Below, piece by piece: positions 14,725 to 33,267 of a DNA stretch of 64,000 nt; the stretch's first letter is position 1, and each line of letters starts with the position of its first letter. The position numbers and the translations under genes were made by a program. The notes beneath the pieces were generated by a model, which saw nothing but the letters and a program-made list of their open reading frames with translations, ran no database searches and was not told where the DNA came from. Source of the stretch: Mermis nigrescens (taxonomy: Eukaryota > Nematoda > Enoplea > Mermithida > Mermithidae). The stretch lies in assembly GCA_036768485.1 (NCBI GenBank), contig JAVLUZ010000154.1, forward strand, positions 23,842,685 through 23,906,684, in the 5' to 3' direction.

Positions 14725-15209
14725 TATCTGTTTCATTTATCCGAGAGCTTTTTCAGTATGTTTTCAGAGGTTACAGTAACCCATTCTTTCTTGTTTACTG
14801 TAGGTCGCTAGATCTCACTACAGCTACGTAGCAGATCAATTAACTTACAGATAAAAATGGCGCATTAACTTATCCTGTTGACATCTTAAACGCAATAGAG
14901 TAAGAAGTTAAGAAACGTCGCGAACTCCCGCATACCTCAGTGGTAAAACCTCTGCTTGTAGTCGAAGCAACCCGGGCTCGATTCCATCCGATAGCTTTTT
15001 GTTTAGCGCACTTACTGTAGTATGTTCCAGCACTGATTAAGTGCCTAAATTAAAGTTACAAGGGCTCATTAGTGCATTAAAAATTGAAGAATTCCAGCCA
15101 CTCGCCCTCACTGAGCTGATCTGCCAAATTACAGTAATTCATCTTGTTTCGCATACTGTAGCCCTTGAAAAAATGGATTAAAACGCTCTCGAATAAATGA
15201 AACAGACTA
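14725..15209 (+). mobile_element. TA-ended element with internal tRNA-like promoter, copy B
   Basis: Inverted ends TATCTGTTTCATTTATCC and AATAAATGAAACAGACTA. At 14926-14992 it carries a tRNA-like block: A box CCTCAGTGGTAAAACC, a 5-bp anticodon stem TGCTT/AAGCA with 7-nt loop GTAGTCG (anticodon AGT, Thr-like), and a B-box-like GGGCTCGATTCC. A pol III promoter between DNA-transposon-like ends is an unusual combination. Confidence 0.6.
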
Positions 15210-15791
15210 TAGATATATTTATATAAGTAAGCCGATACCTACTAAATTTGAATTACACATGTTGGGACTTAGGAGACGAGAATAAATAACGCAAAAATTT
15301 CATCGAAAAAACCTCACTTTGTTACTGCTACAATGAGCTCTAACGAACGACCTACAGTAAATAAGAAGGAGTTACTTGTAGCCCAAAAACATTTACTGAT
15401 AAAGTCTCGATAAAGGAAATACACTAGACATACACATACATATAAAATGTATAAGTTTATGTAGATGTGTAGGTATTTTATTCATGTTTGCCGTTGCTGC
15501 ACATGAATCCGTAAAACTCAATTTACTACACCAAAATACCTACAGTACCTATCTTGGTATGCACACTTCTACTGTCCTAACAATAGGTAATTTTAATTAA
15601 TAAACGTAAATAAGGATGGATAACAATATAACTTTGATAAGTTTAGTAATATCTCATTATTTCATTTCTTAAGATTATGTACGCAAGGTGAGTTGCTTGC
15701 CCAATATATCGTAAGTATTTTCTTACTGTAGATGTCCGTGCGAATAGACAGAGAGCTATTGGCACTGAGTGCTCTAGTCAGCTCTTATTTG

Positions 15792-15927
15792 TGGTCGCGT
15801 GAATGGCAGCTTCAGATATATATCAATAAATGCTCAGTCTGTATATGGGTTATAAATATCCAAAACATCAATATTTCATTGAAAATCAACCTTTGCCTTC
15901 TGATTCTGACTGTGTCCGTGACTTAGG
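15792..15927 (+). pseudogene. reverse transcriptase, part 2 (frameshifted)
   Basis: Resumes as WSREWQLQIYINKCSV. After a one-base shift near 15838 it continues MGYKYPKHQYF and CVRDLG. It ends inside DLG, where a hAT element with duplication GACTTAGG interrupts it. Confidence 0.82.
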
Positions 15928-16116
15928 CAGGGTTGGCCGGGCATGGTTTTTTGGTTTTTTGTTTTTTTTGGTTTTTTATGGTTTGAAAATCGGCCTGGTT
16001 TTTGGTTTTTTTGGTTTTTTAAGTCGATGTTAAAAAATGTCGCAACTCGCAAGATTCATATTTCATCATTTGTAAACATGTGCAAATAGTACTCTTTACT
16101 CTAGCATAGAGTAGAC

Positions 16117-16391
16117 CATAGGTGGGCAGCACCAAAATTCTGGGGGGGGTGAGAAAATTTCTGGGGGGGATGAAAAAATTTTCAAAGGTCAAAAATGGCC
16201 TTAAAAATGGTGGTATGGCGAAAAAAACACCATTTTTCGACGTTTCTCATCAAGCTCTATCCAATGGCATCAAAAAATTGCTAAAAAAGCAAAAAAAAAT
16301 TTTTCTGGGGGGGGGTATTTTGATTTCTGGGGGGGGTATTTCAACTTCTGGGGGGTGCATACCCCCCCCAAACCCCCCACGCCCATGTGTG
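16117..16391 (+). mobile_element. MITE-1 copy g
   Basis: Exact duplication GAGTAGAC at 16109-16116 and 16392-16399. Contains several G-runs of six or more at 16130-16360. Confidence 0.94.
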
Positions 16392-16502
16392 GAGTAGACT
16401 AATTATTTAGGGAATAAACGGCATGAAATAGTTTATTTTCATTTTGGTTGAACTTTTTTTGTAAGAGAGACGTAATCATAATCGTATAATGTAATGATGA
16501 TC

Positions 16503-16660
16503 CAGGCACGTAGCTGACCCTCCAATTTTGGGGGAACCAACTTATTTTTGGGGAGACCAAATGCCAAAAAGGCCAAAAACGGCCAAAAATAGCATTTAAA
16601 AAATTGAAATTTTTCCAGTTTTTCAAAATTTTGGGGGATCCCCCCACAGCAACGTGCCTG
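16503..16660 (+). mobile_element. MITE-2 copy
   Basis: Ends CAGGCACGTAGCTG and CAACGTGCCTG, as at 32087 and 35097. The target duplication is not clean here. Confidence 0.7.
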
Positions 16661-17155
16661 ATAATGATTATGTATTTGTTTGGGTGTATCGTTTCGTTCG
16701 TTTCATTCGTTTGTTATCGTTGTATCGTTCGTAAAGTGAAGTGAAGTGAGAAGTGAATCGTGTAGTATTGCCGTCCGTTGCAGACTTTGTTTACTTGCTT
16801 TACTGTTTGTACTTGTGCAATTTACAAAGAATTGGTTCATTGTAGCAGCCAGTATTTTATGGCCAGCAGCAGCAATAATGAAATGGGCTCTTCACCACCA
16901 GATGCCATTATCTTATCCGATGATGAAATTGTCCACTTTTGTTATTTTTCCTGAATAATTGATTAGGCAACTCATGCCTGTTCTTTAATTTAGTGGTTTT
17001 TAATCATAATCATGCATTTAAACACTTATACTCACGACTAAGATATAAAAACCAAAATTTAACCATTAAAAAACCAAAAAAACCATTGAAAAACCATAAA
17101 AAACCAAAAAACCAAAATATCGGAAATTTTCAAACTTTGGTTTTTTCCAACCCTG

Positions 17156-17764
17156 GACTTAGGTGTTCTAATGTCTCAAAATTTGAAATTTCAACAGCAT
17201 TATCACGAAATAATTGAAAAAGCTTCTCAACGCTCTAATTTGATTCTGAAGTTATTCTTTTCTCGTGATAATGAAATTTTATCTCGTGCGTTTAAGATAT
17301 ATGTTCGTCCATTACTTGAATACTGCTCTTCCGTTTGGAATCCTTATCGTATTCGAGATATTGATCGTATTGAAAGAGTTCAGCGCAAGCTTACGCGTAG
17401 TATTTTTGGATTTAAAAGCGGTTTGTCTTATAACGATCGCATAAATAAACTGTCTTTAGAACGTCTCGAATTACGCCGTATTCGTTTTGCTTTGTGTTTG
17501 TATTTTCAAATTATTACTGGACAGTCTCATATTCTTCGTGACGATTTTTTCGCTTTCAATGACAATTGTACTCGCTCCGCCAATAATTTTAAGCTTATTG
17601 TCCCTCTGGCTCGCTCCGATATTCTCAAGTATTATTTCGGTCATAGATATTTAAATCTGTGGAATTCGCTTCCAAATGATGTTGTAAAATCACCTAACCT
17701 GGAAATTTTTAAACGCAAACTCAATACTGTCAATCTGTCTATTGTTTTAAAGGGGCGTGCGTAA
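17156..17764 (+). pseudogene. reverse transcriptase, C-terminal part 3
   Basis: Continues DLGVLMSQNLKFQQHYHEI through YVRPLLEYCSSVWNP, IERVQRKLTRSIFG and LWNSLPNDVV, typical of the C-terminal region of LINE ORF2 proteins, and stops at 17764. This segment is free of stops for 200 codons. Confidence 0.9.
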
Positions 17765-17940
17765 GTTGTCACCTTCGTGACTGCATGTCCCTATTGCTAA
17801 CGTTGTAGTCGTATATACTCGTATGTTGTCATGTGTGTCATTTAAAATATTGCATTTTTTATCGAGTTTCATCCATTTTTTGTATTTGTGTGTTTTTCCC
17901 AAACGTTGCAATAAATGCTTTTTGTTTTGTTTTTTGTTAA
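17765..17940 (+). other. retrotransposon 3' UTR
   Basis: AATAAA at 17910-17915 followed by a T-rich tail. A related stretch recurs at about 18436-18560 (cttccgtgatctgtatgtcc; AATAAA at 18532). Confidence 0.65.
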
Positions 17941-17944
17941 ACCA

Positions 17945-18237
17945 GCCGACCCGTAAATTTCAGAGGGGTGTCCCAACCGACCCGAAAATAAACATCGTTT
18001 TCGGCATTTCTGACGATGCTCTATCTTTTCTCTCTAAAGCATAAAAACATTAGGTAAAAAATTTCGAAACAAATCAAAAAAACTCGAAGAGATTGAACAG
18101 AATATATAGTCAAATATGAGTATCTGGCGCGAAGCGCTGAAAATTTGACATTTGTGAGCGAATGGATAGTTAAAAACGCTTTAAAAAGCACCTTTTTACG
18201 AATTTTTTCGGAAACTTTCGAAAAATCGCCAACTCTG
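17945..18237. repeat. MITE fragment with ggcgcgaagcgc hairpin
   Basis: Contains ggcatttctgacgatgctct and GGCGCGAAGCGC (about 18127), the two modules also seen at 26790, 48410 and 51000. Confidence 0.5.
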
Positions 18238-18245
18238 GATGGGAC

Positions 18246-18608
18246 AATACGTGGGCAGCACCTAAATTCTGGGGGTGCAAGATTTTTCAAAGGTTAAAAA
18301 TGGTCCTAAAATGGTGTTATGGCGAAAAAACACCACTTTTCAACGTTTCTCATTGAGCACTATCCATTGGCATCAGAAAATTGCGAAAAAACAGCTCCTA
18401 AACATTGATTTTACAATTTTATTGTTGGGGCATACCTAGTTGTATCACTTCCGTGATCTGTATGTCCCTTTGTTCAGTCGCTATTTTATCATGTATTTGT
18501 GTTTTATCGAATTTCGTGTATTTTTCTGGACAATAAACATTCTCTTGTCTTTGTCCCGTCTAGAGAAAAAATTTCAAACATCCCACAAACCCCCCACGTC
18601 CAGTTGTG
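18246..18608 (+). mobile_element. MITE-1 copy h, interrupted by a retrotransposon 3' end
   Basis: Outer duplication GATGGGAC / GGTGGGAC (18238, 18609). The MITE core runs to about 18425 and its right end resumes near 18575 (aaaccccccacgtcc). Between them lies a 3'-UTR-only copy of the LINE at 17765. Confidence 0.75.
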
Positions 18609-18807
18609 GGTGGGACCCCCCAGATCCCTATGCCGGGGCCAGCCACCAAATTTTGCATAGATATGTATTTATATGTGTCAAAATAGCATAGGGTTTCAAA
18701 AATTTTCGCCAAAAAAAATCAGTATGCCAACAGTCCAGTTTATCAAATTTTCTTTGCAGTAATTATTTGCAGTCAATTGTAAATAATATAGCCAATAATG
18801 TTTTATC

Positions 18808-18982
18808 ATTTGCAGTCAAAAACCAGCGGCCTAGACCGCAAATAAGATTGAAAATACTTTAATATTATTTGCAGTCAAAACTCAGCTGCTTGCAATCAGA
18901 AACCAGCGGTCTAGACTGCAAATAAGGTCGGACAGAGTTTAATTTTATTTGCAGTCAAAAGCCAGCGGCCTAGACTGCAACT
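18808..18982 (+). repeat. three tandem hairpin repeats
   Basis: ATTTGCAGTC ... GACTGCAAAT inverted arms at 18808/18834, 18867/18914 and 18947/18973, each enclosing CCAGCGGYCTA. Another half arm lies at about 18766. Confidence 0.8.
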
Positions 18983-19041
18983 AATATCCTTTGGAAACTA
19001 TGTGTATAGCTATCAGTTTTTCAAAGCTCAGGGGGTTAATT

Positions 19042-19141
19042 CCTTCCCTCACCCCCCATGTTCATGTATGGTTAGTGGATCCTCCAACCAACCTTCCCTC
19101 ACCCCCCATGTTCATGTATGGTTGGAGGATCCTCCAACCAA
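19042..19141 (+). repeat. 50-bp tandem duplication
   Basis: Two adjacent copies of a 50-bp unit beginning CCTTCCCTCACCCCCCATGT; few differences, so recent. Confidence 0.9.
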
Positions 19142-19610
19142 ACCCCTTTTAATATATGCTTTTGCAGTGTGTGTAAATATAATATTTGTATTTGATAGTG
19201 AGGCCTAACATATCTACCTACACTTAGGTATATTTTTTTGTGTAATCCTTAAAAATAATTTAGAGGAGGATTTTATCTTGGATTGGATATGGATACACCT
19301 ATCATTTTTGCCAATAACCTTATTTTACTGCGTTTTATGAAGCAAATGACGAAAAAAGAGGCGGAAAGCAGACAAAATCTCTATTGGCCGACAAAGTATA
19401 ATTTGAACTGCCGTATTGTGTAATTTATTGTTTGAATCTGGCAATGGCAACACGGCAACACTGGTCAATGAACGGTTTTCAGCTATTTTGGCTATTAGCT
19501 CTCGTAAAAGCGTTGATAATCCCGCTGGAAATATATTAGCTAGCTGCGTTCTATGTGGTGAGCTTATTTTGGCATACAAAATTTCCAGATCGATTACATA
19601 CCTTATTGGG
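19142..19610. other. no gene recognised
   Basis: A minus-strand frame spans about 390 bp (19325-19717) but runs into the next repeat and matches nothing I know. Likely chance. Confidence 0.35.
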
Positions 19611-20953
19611 ATGTCCCGGGACAGACTTTTTAGCCGGGGCTTATGCCCCCGGACACACTGTATGACGACATGATATATGTACACTTCACTTAAGATCATA
19701 CATAGTTTTTTCTGCAATAGTACTTATAAATATAAATGCGAAAAATGGATTAATTAAGGAGTTCTCGTCTTATATGTGAAGGCTTTAAATTTAGAAATTA
19801 AAAACTGGAAGAATGACAAAAACCTTTTGAAAAGAGTCAATGATGCTTCTGATCCTGAATTTTGTCCATTCAAATAATTACAATCATTAGCGCAAAATTT
19901 TAAATGTCAAGTAATCATTAGAGGTTTTTTCTAAAATTCATAACTGTAGAACGATTTCCGAGGAGGCCGAGAATTGCAAGAAAATTTTTGAGTTCATAAT
20001 AGAATATACGCATCAGACAGTTAGTTATCCATGCTTACAATAAACGATATTAGTCATTAACTAATGAATAAAAATTTTCTGTAATGCTATATATATGGTT
20101 ACCAAATCTACAGAAAAATAATTCAATATTAACTTTTCAGCTGATAGCGTGCATTTTAAATTTTAACCAGATCCTCTTTATGCCAATTTTCCCTTTATAA
20201 GAGCAAAATTTTGAAGAGTCCTGAGTTTTAGTAAAAAAGCACTTTACATTATTAGTAGTTCTTGGATTTACACCGCCTATGTATTTACGACTTTTAAGCA
20301 TCTTTTGATTGTCAAAATTGTGGCTACGGCGTAAAACATTCAGCACACTACAAACTTGAATTCCGAAAAATTCGTAAAATTCTGAATTTTAACCTAAAAA
20401 TTATTACTCGGGGCAAAATAGTAATAGCATACATGATATTAGGTCAGGGACCCCACTAGGTCCAATCATAGCTAATCAAGTAATCTCTATTCCGTCCTAA
20501 GCTGATCATTCTTATTTTATCCGGTCACAGTTAACAAATCGTATGTATGAGTTCCAAAAATAAGATCTAACAGAATAAAATAAAAATTTATGCATCCTCC
20601 GACTTAGGCTACTTATTCTTCTATGAACTATAAAAGTAAAAATAATAAATCGCGAATATGTTATGTGATCGAATAAACAGCTACTCAGCAGTTAGATCTT
20701 GCGTTTCTATCACTTTTTCAGAAGTTCGGCTAAATTTGAATCGTCTAAGTTGAATACAATTCCTCATTTTTTGCTGCAGAAACAGTTGAATGGCTATTCG
20801 AATTCGTCAGTACCTATTCTTAATTTTAGAAGAGAATTTAATATTTTTACTATATATTATACATGTTTTAGTCCCAGCCCGGGGCAAGCCTTGCCTCGGC
20901 CCGGGGCCGGGGCATAAGCCCCGACGTCGGGGCCGGGGTTTTGAAGACATCAT
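19611..20953 (+). mobile_element. GC-ended repeat, copy 2
   Basis: Both ends carry the GGGGCTTATGCCCC palindrome in inverse orientation and a GATGTC/GACATC terminus. Homologous to 1751-2850. No coding capacity. Confidence 0.6.
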
Positions 20954-20984
20954 ACAAGAGCATGGGGGAGGGGTTGAAAAAGTG

Positions 20985-21345
20985 ATAGCTATATAGCGAT
21001 TTTGGCCGAAAAACCATTGCTGTATAGCCTTTTTTGGACTCAAAAATTAGCTATGCAGCCTTTTTGGGCTCAGAAAACTAGCTATATAGTCTTTTTTGAG
21101 TGAATAAATGCTATTTAGGTGTCTTTTCTGAATTTCAAAAGGATATGTAGCTATTTCTTCGACTCAAAACAGGGATTAATACCTATTTTTAGTCCAAAAA
21201 GGCTATATAGCTATGTTTGTGAATCCAAAAAGCTTATGTGACTAGTTTTCTTAGACCAAAAAACTATATAGCTAATTATCTGACCCCAAAAAGACTATAG
21301 AGCCCTTCTTATGAAGCACATAGCTATTTAGCAATTTTTGGTTTC
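20985..21345 (+). repeat. degenerate tandem repeat (GCTATATAGYCTTTTT...)
   Basis: About nine decayed units of 35-45 bp containing RGCTATATAG followed by a T-run and CTCAAAAA. Frames are broken. Confidence 0.6.
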
Positions 21346-21349
21346 CCCT

Positions 21350-22970
21350 CCCCCTGAAAGTTTGACCTTGCGCACCTATGGGAGACATCCTTAATACCTA
21401 ACATAAACAAAATTTTTTCGCTGAGCCTAGTAGACGATTTTTTAGAGAGCAGCTGGTCAAAAAATCTGCGGAATAAATAGGTACATCGTTAGACAATACA
21501 ACGAATAAAATAATTTGGCACTTAAAAATCGTCTTTTGTTTGAGGAATGGGAGTTAACCGCGGAATATGGTATGATACTTTTACATAATCCTAAAATTGA
21601 GACTTACGTTAGTCTTTCATACCTGCCAACCTATCAGATGCTCTAATTTTTTTATGAAATACAAGTATAAAACGATAAAAAACGTGGAAAACAAATTTAA
21701 AAACCGTTTATTTCTCGGAATATTTACGGTTTTTTTTGCAAAATTTGAATATTTTGGAGGTAAGTTTTTTCAGTATGCGCAAGATATGATTCATTATTGT
21801 ACGCAAATAGTTTAAATCAAAATTCATCGAAAAAACCGTGTCTTATCATCAAATCTTTAAAAAAGTTTTTTGACGAAGCAAATCACTTGCTGTAGTAACT
21901 TTCTTGGAGCAGGGTGACACTTTTTGTCCTACTTTTCGGTTCAATAACGACAGTCTACGCGCGCAAAGCTTCATTGCTTGTCATCAGCGGTCATGCAAAT
22001 GGAGTGGCACTTAAGAAACCGTGAAGACAGCGTTAAAATCGCTAAATCCTTCACTGTCAGTAGATTTCCAGTGGTGCTTCCAAAAATCGATAAAGATTTT
22101 CAAAAATTTTTTCAGTGGTAGATTAGGAATTTTCGTGAAGAGGCGCTACCCCTACTTTCCTCCAAACCGTCGGTAATAGGTTCGAAAATCCGCTATTTAC
22201 AGGCAAAATTGCGTTTTATATTGTCTACTATTCAAGTTGATTTCTTTCGCTTGCAAGACTTATTTTCATATTTTCGGCATTTTGTTGCAAAGAGGGGCCT
22301 AAATTTCTTTGTTAGCGAAAATATGTCGCGAAACGCCGGAAAATTCATGATAGTTAAACAGAATAGGACGTTTAGAGGCTAGAATTACTGTCCGATTCCC
22401 TGCTCGATTTCCTGTATTTGTACACTTAGAAGCAATGCAATCCCATTGAAGCATTTTATATGAAACGTCGGAAGTTTCTATAATTTATGCTTAAATGGAA
22501 GAAAACTGTTGACGTTATGCTCCAGAAATCGTTTTATTATTCGTAAAAATATTCGTCGCTACAAACAAACCTACTCCTGGCCCAAAAATATGGCTTCGCG
22601 CCAAAAAGTTTGGGAAATTACGATAAACGATGTCCAGAAATCATTACACATGAAATATCCGTTCTTCATATCGTTAACTTTGTTGGGCCAATGGGGGCCA
22701 CCTTTCCTCCGCTCCTCCCTAACATCCGCCGCTTTGTCATGCATTTTAACAGGATGTATTGTCTAGCTTTCTTGGTTTTTTGCATATTTTTTAAGCTCAC
22801 CGTAAGTCGCATTTTCTGTTCCTTAATTTACGTTCAACATTTTTATTTATTCAGCTGCATTTTCTTGCTTTATTTGATCAGACTGTTTTTTTGTTAATGC
22901 ACCATACATTATTTTGCAGGAAATCAAGTTGTAAATTAGCGACTTCCAAACAAAGACTGCTGCCGCTCGG
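21350..22970. other. unassigned; possible orphan exon
   Basis: Mostly AT-rich with MITE fragments (cgaaacgccgg near 22330). At 22610-22805 a frame ends at acc|gtaagt, and tttgcag|g at 22919 begins a short open stretch ending gga|gtaagt at 22972. No protein family is recognised and the hydrophobic frame may be chance. The missing BIN3 start exon was sought here without success. Confidence 0.25.
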
Positions 22971-23035
22971 AGTAAGTCATACTATTTATAGTATTGAGCG
23001 GATATTAGAAGATTATATCGGAATGAATCGTACAT

Positions 23036-23245
23036 ATGGCTCAAACATGTAACGGCTCGAAATTTCGGGTAGGGGTCCCGTTCATTTTTAGAGGGGGATA
23101 AATGACCTCCAATTTTTAGTTGAAAATTGCAAAATAGACCTATAAATGACCAATAAACGCGTCTTCTTCCCAAGAATTGAGTGGGTGCTCAAGAATTTTC
23201 TGACTTCATGGGGAACAACCGACTTTGGGTGGGGATCATTCAACC
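23036..23245 (+). mobile_element. MITE-3 fragment
   Basis: Starts CATGTAACGGCTCGAAATTT like 43943 and 51416, but the right terminus is missing. Confidence 0.6.
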
Positions 23246-24280
23246 CTCTTGTTGCATTTATGAAAAGGCTGTCTCTAAGGTGGAAAGTCGCGTGAATGAC
23301 TATTACTTCACATGAAAGCAATGAGACGTGAAAAAGCATTGCATTGCATGTATCTGTCTGTTTTACTTTCTGAACTTGCGGGCAGACACAACACACAAAG
23401 GCATATAAAAGGTTGAGACTAGACATATTAATTACTCTTCCCTAAATTTTGAAAAGTTGGGCGGATATTATCAGGGGAATTTGGGTCAATGCAAAGAGTT
23501 GCAGGAAAATTTGTGTGCATAATGTAAAGATGCAACTCAATTGATCAGTTTTTCAACTCTATTGGCCAGTTTATTGCGAAAAGTATTATTTTTTACTAAA
23601 AAGTTGCGAGCCTATTATAATACATATAATTATAATATCAGCTATCATTAGAACTGAATTATCAAAATAAATTGCGGTCAAAAACAGTTGTTTCACTTAA
23701 AAGATGCATTTTCAATTTGAATTTAATCATCTTATTATTCTTATTTGATTTTTGTCTTATATTTTATTTTTAATTCAGATTTTCTTTTCTTATACCTCTT
23801 TGTCATTAATGTTTTAGACCTTAAGCTTGCTGATCTATGATTAAGATTAGTCTAGCGCTTTTTAAGAGTGGTCACTGGCTTATGCTTAGTCTGAAGAGCA
23901 GAAAAAATTGTTTGGGTAGAAAAGCATGCCTTATTTGAACTTAAAATCGACATATCGGTAGGTTTGTGATCTTTTTCGTCGAAAAAAGTTTGAAAAAAGT
24001 CAAAAATCAATTAAAACAATGATGTTTTTGGCCGGACTTTGTTGAAAGGACAAAAATTATCAATTATTGAGATTTACCGTGGTTAACGTTGTAAATTTGC
24101 ACGCTTTCTTATGTGCCGTGCTACTACACAAAGGTAGACGAGGTAGGGGTGGTCTGCATTATGCTGCTGATATCAGAATAGATTCATGTAGTGTTTATAG
24201 GTATGAAACTGTTCGAATTTGCATAACTTATTATTGATGTGTCGACTGTCGACGTACTATAATATCAAATCTTATTTTCG

Positions 24281-32004
<7,724 letters not shown>

Positions 32005-32086
32005 TGATTTCAAATCTGTTTATTCATTAATTGTCCATATTTTGCTCATCGTTTTCTTCTCTTTCTTTCTTTTTTTCGCTGATGTT

Positions 32087-32242
32087 CAGGCACGTAGCTG
32101 GCCGTCCTATTTTGGGGGGACCAACACCAATTTTGGGGGGACTAAGCCCAAAAAGGCCAAAAATAGCACAAAATAACGTTTAAAAAGTCGTATTTTTCCG
32201 GTTTTTTTCTGAATTTTGGGGGTTCGGACCCCCCAGTGCCTG
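32087..32242 (+). mobile_element. MITE-2 copy in BIN3 3' region (hAT type)
   Basis: Ends CAGGCACGTAG and AGTGCCTG. The 8-bp target duplication is CTGATGTT / CGGATGTT, one mismatch. It lies 83 bp after the BIN3 stop and before the AATAAA at 32594, so it is probably transcribed in the 3' UTR. Confidence 0.75.
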
Positions 32243-32593
32243 CGGATGTTTGCATTTTTATTGCAGGTACATCTGGGGTTATCGCGCTGTGTTCAACATT
32301 GCACATTAACAATTGTTGTTAGTAAGTCAATTTTTGTTTTTTTCGAGACTTGAAAAATTTTAGTTAAGGCATTTGTGCAATAGCAAAAAAAAATATGTTT
32401 TTCAATTTTTGTTCAATGTCGAGCAGCCATCCCGAACTGCGGTTTCAATGTCATAAAAATCTTTCCAACGTGAAGCTAATTAGTTTCTTATTTTGTTCTT
32501 CGTGACTTTTCTTTTTCCGTGATTTTATGTGCTATCGTGTCCTTGTATATGTTTTTTTCCGATTGTATGCTATACTGACTTATATTGGTAAAG

Positions 32594-32599
32594 AATAAA
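32594..32599 (+). promoter_or_regulatory. candidate BIN3 polyadenylation signal
   Basis: AATAAA, the first on the plus strand after the BIN3 stop, about 590 bp downstream and 490 bp before the GFM2 start. Confidence 0.45.
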
Positions 32600-33089
32600 G
32601 TAATTTTAAAATTTCGTCCTCATTGATTTGTAATTTTGCGGTTTAACCGTTTTAGATTCAACTGTCTTAAATTTATATATTCGATATCTATATGGCCAAA
32701 CTAAGTGTTGCTGGTGTTCGAAAGGGCCAATAAAAAGAGCATTTTCTGTCTACCTTCTGTTGCTGATTTTCACTAGAATTAATATCGTATTCATATATTC
32801 TAAACCTGCAGATCAGATCACTTGAAAAAGTTGTGAAATAATTTTATCTCTCGCCAAGATTCGTATCTATCATTGCTTCAAATCTATGTAAGCGTTCAGC
32901 AACGTTCCGATTTATTTTTATTAAGGTTTTTATTTGGCACAATTGAAGTATTCGAGTAAATGGCAACAGCAAGTTGTTCGTCAAATACATAGACTTGCTA
33001 TGATACAGATTACTTTGAGAACAAGCATCTTGGCTTCCTATATATCCACAAAATTTATTGTTCAGTAATGTGCCTACCTATTTAACATA

Positions 33090-33267
33090 ATGCAAAAAGA
33101 TAGATGTATTATTCGCTCATTTTTCACATCGTGTAAGGATTTTTTGAATAAGCTGGAAAGAAGTAGTAAAATCAAAAAGGACAAGCCTATCGTCGGAAGC
33201 TCAACTGTTGAAAAATGCGACATCGAAAAAATACGAAACGTTGGCATTATAGCTCATATAGATGCAG
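33090..33267 (+). CDS. GFM2: GFM2 exon 1: presequence and start of P-loop
   Basis: ATG at 33090 is the only in-frame start before [13 protein letters not shown]. The first 30 residues ([20 protein letters not shown]...) are rich in K, R, S and F with few acids, as in matrix-targeting peptides. Donor g|gtcagt splits the P-loop glycine codon, phase 1. Confidence 0.88.

Larger units (their letters stand above)
11683..15768. mobile_element. 4.1-kb terminal-inverted-repeat element interrupting the retrotransposon
   Basis: About 50 bp at 11683-11723 recur inverted at 15724-15768 (shared block TGCCAATAGC then CTCTGTCTATTCGCACGGAC). Reverse-transcriptase coding sequence lies on both outer sides, so this is an insertion. 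The interior has no recognisable transposase, only nested smaller elements. A clean target duplication could not be fixed. Class unknown. Confidence 0.65.
15928..17155 (+). mobile_element. 1.2-kb hAT element interrupting the retrotransposon
   Basis: Ends CAGGGTTGG and CCAACCCTG; exact duplication GACTTAGG at 15920-15927 and 17156-17163, reading DLG-V across the join. Subterminal regions are inverted arrays of GGTTTTTT and AAAAAACC. At 16859-16954 a small frame MASSSNNEMGSSPPDAIILS could be a remnant of a transposase N-terminus. Contains MITE-1 copy g and a MITE-2 copy. Confidence 0.9.

Noticed and set aside
16122..16397. Repeated small ORFs with GGGYFDFWG or [16 protein letters not shown] type sequences
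   Set aside because: They are chance frames of MITE-1 copies. The same frames recur wherever a copy lies and are broken in others.
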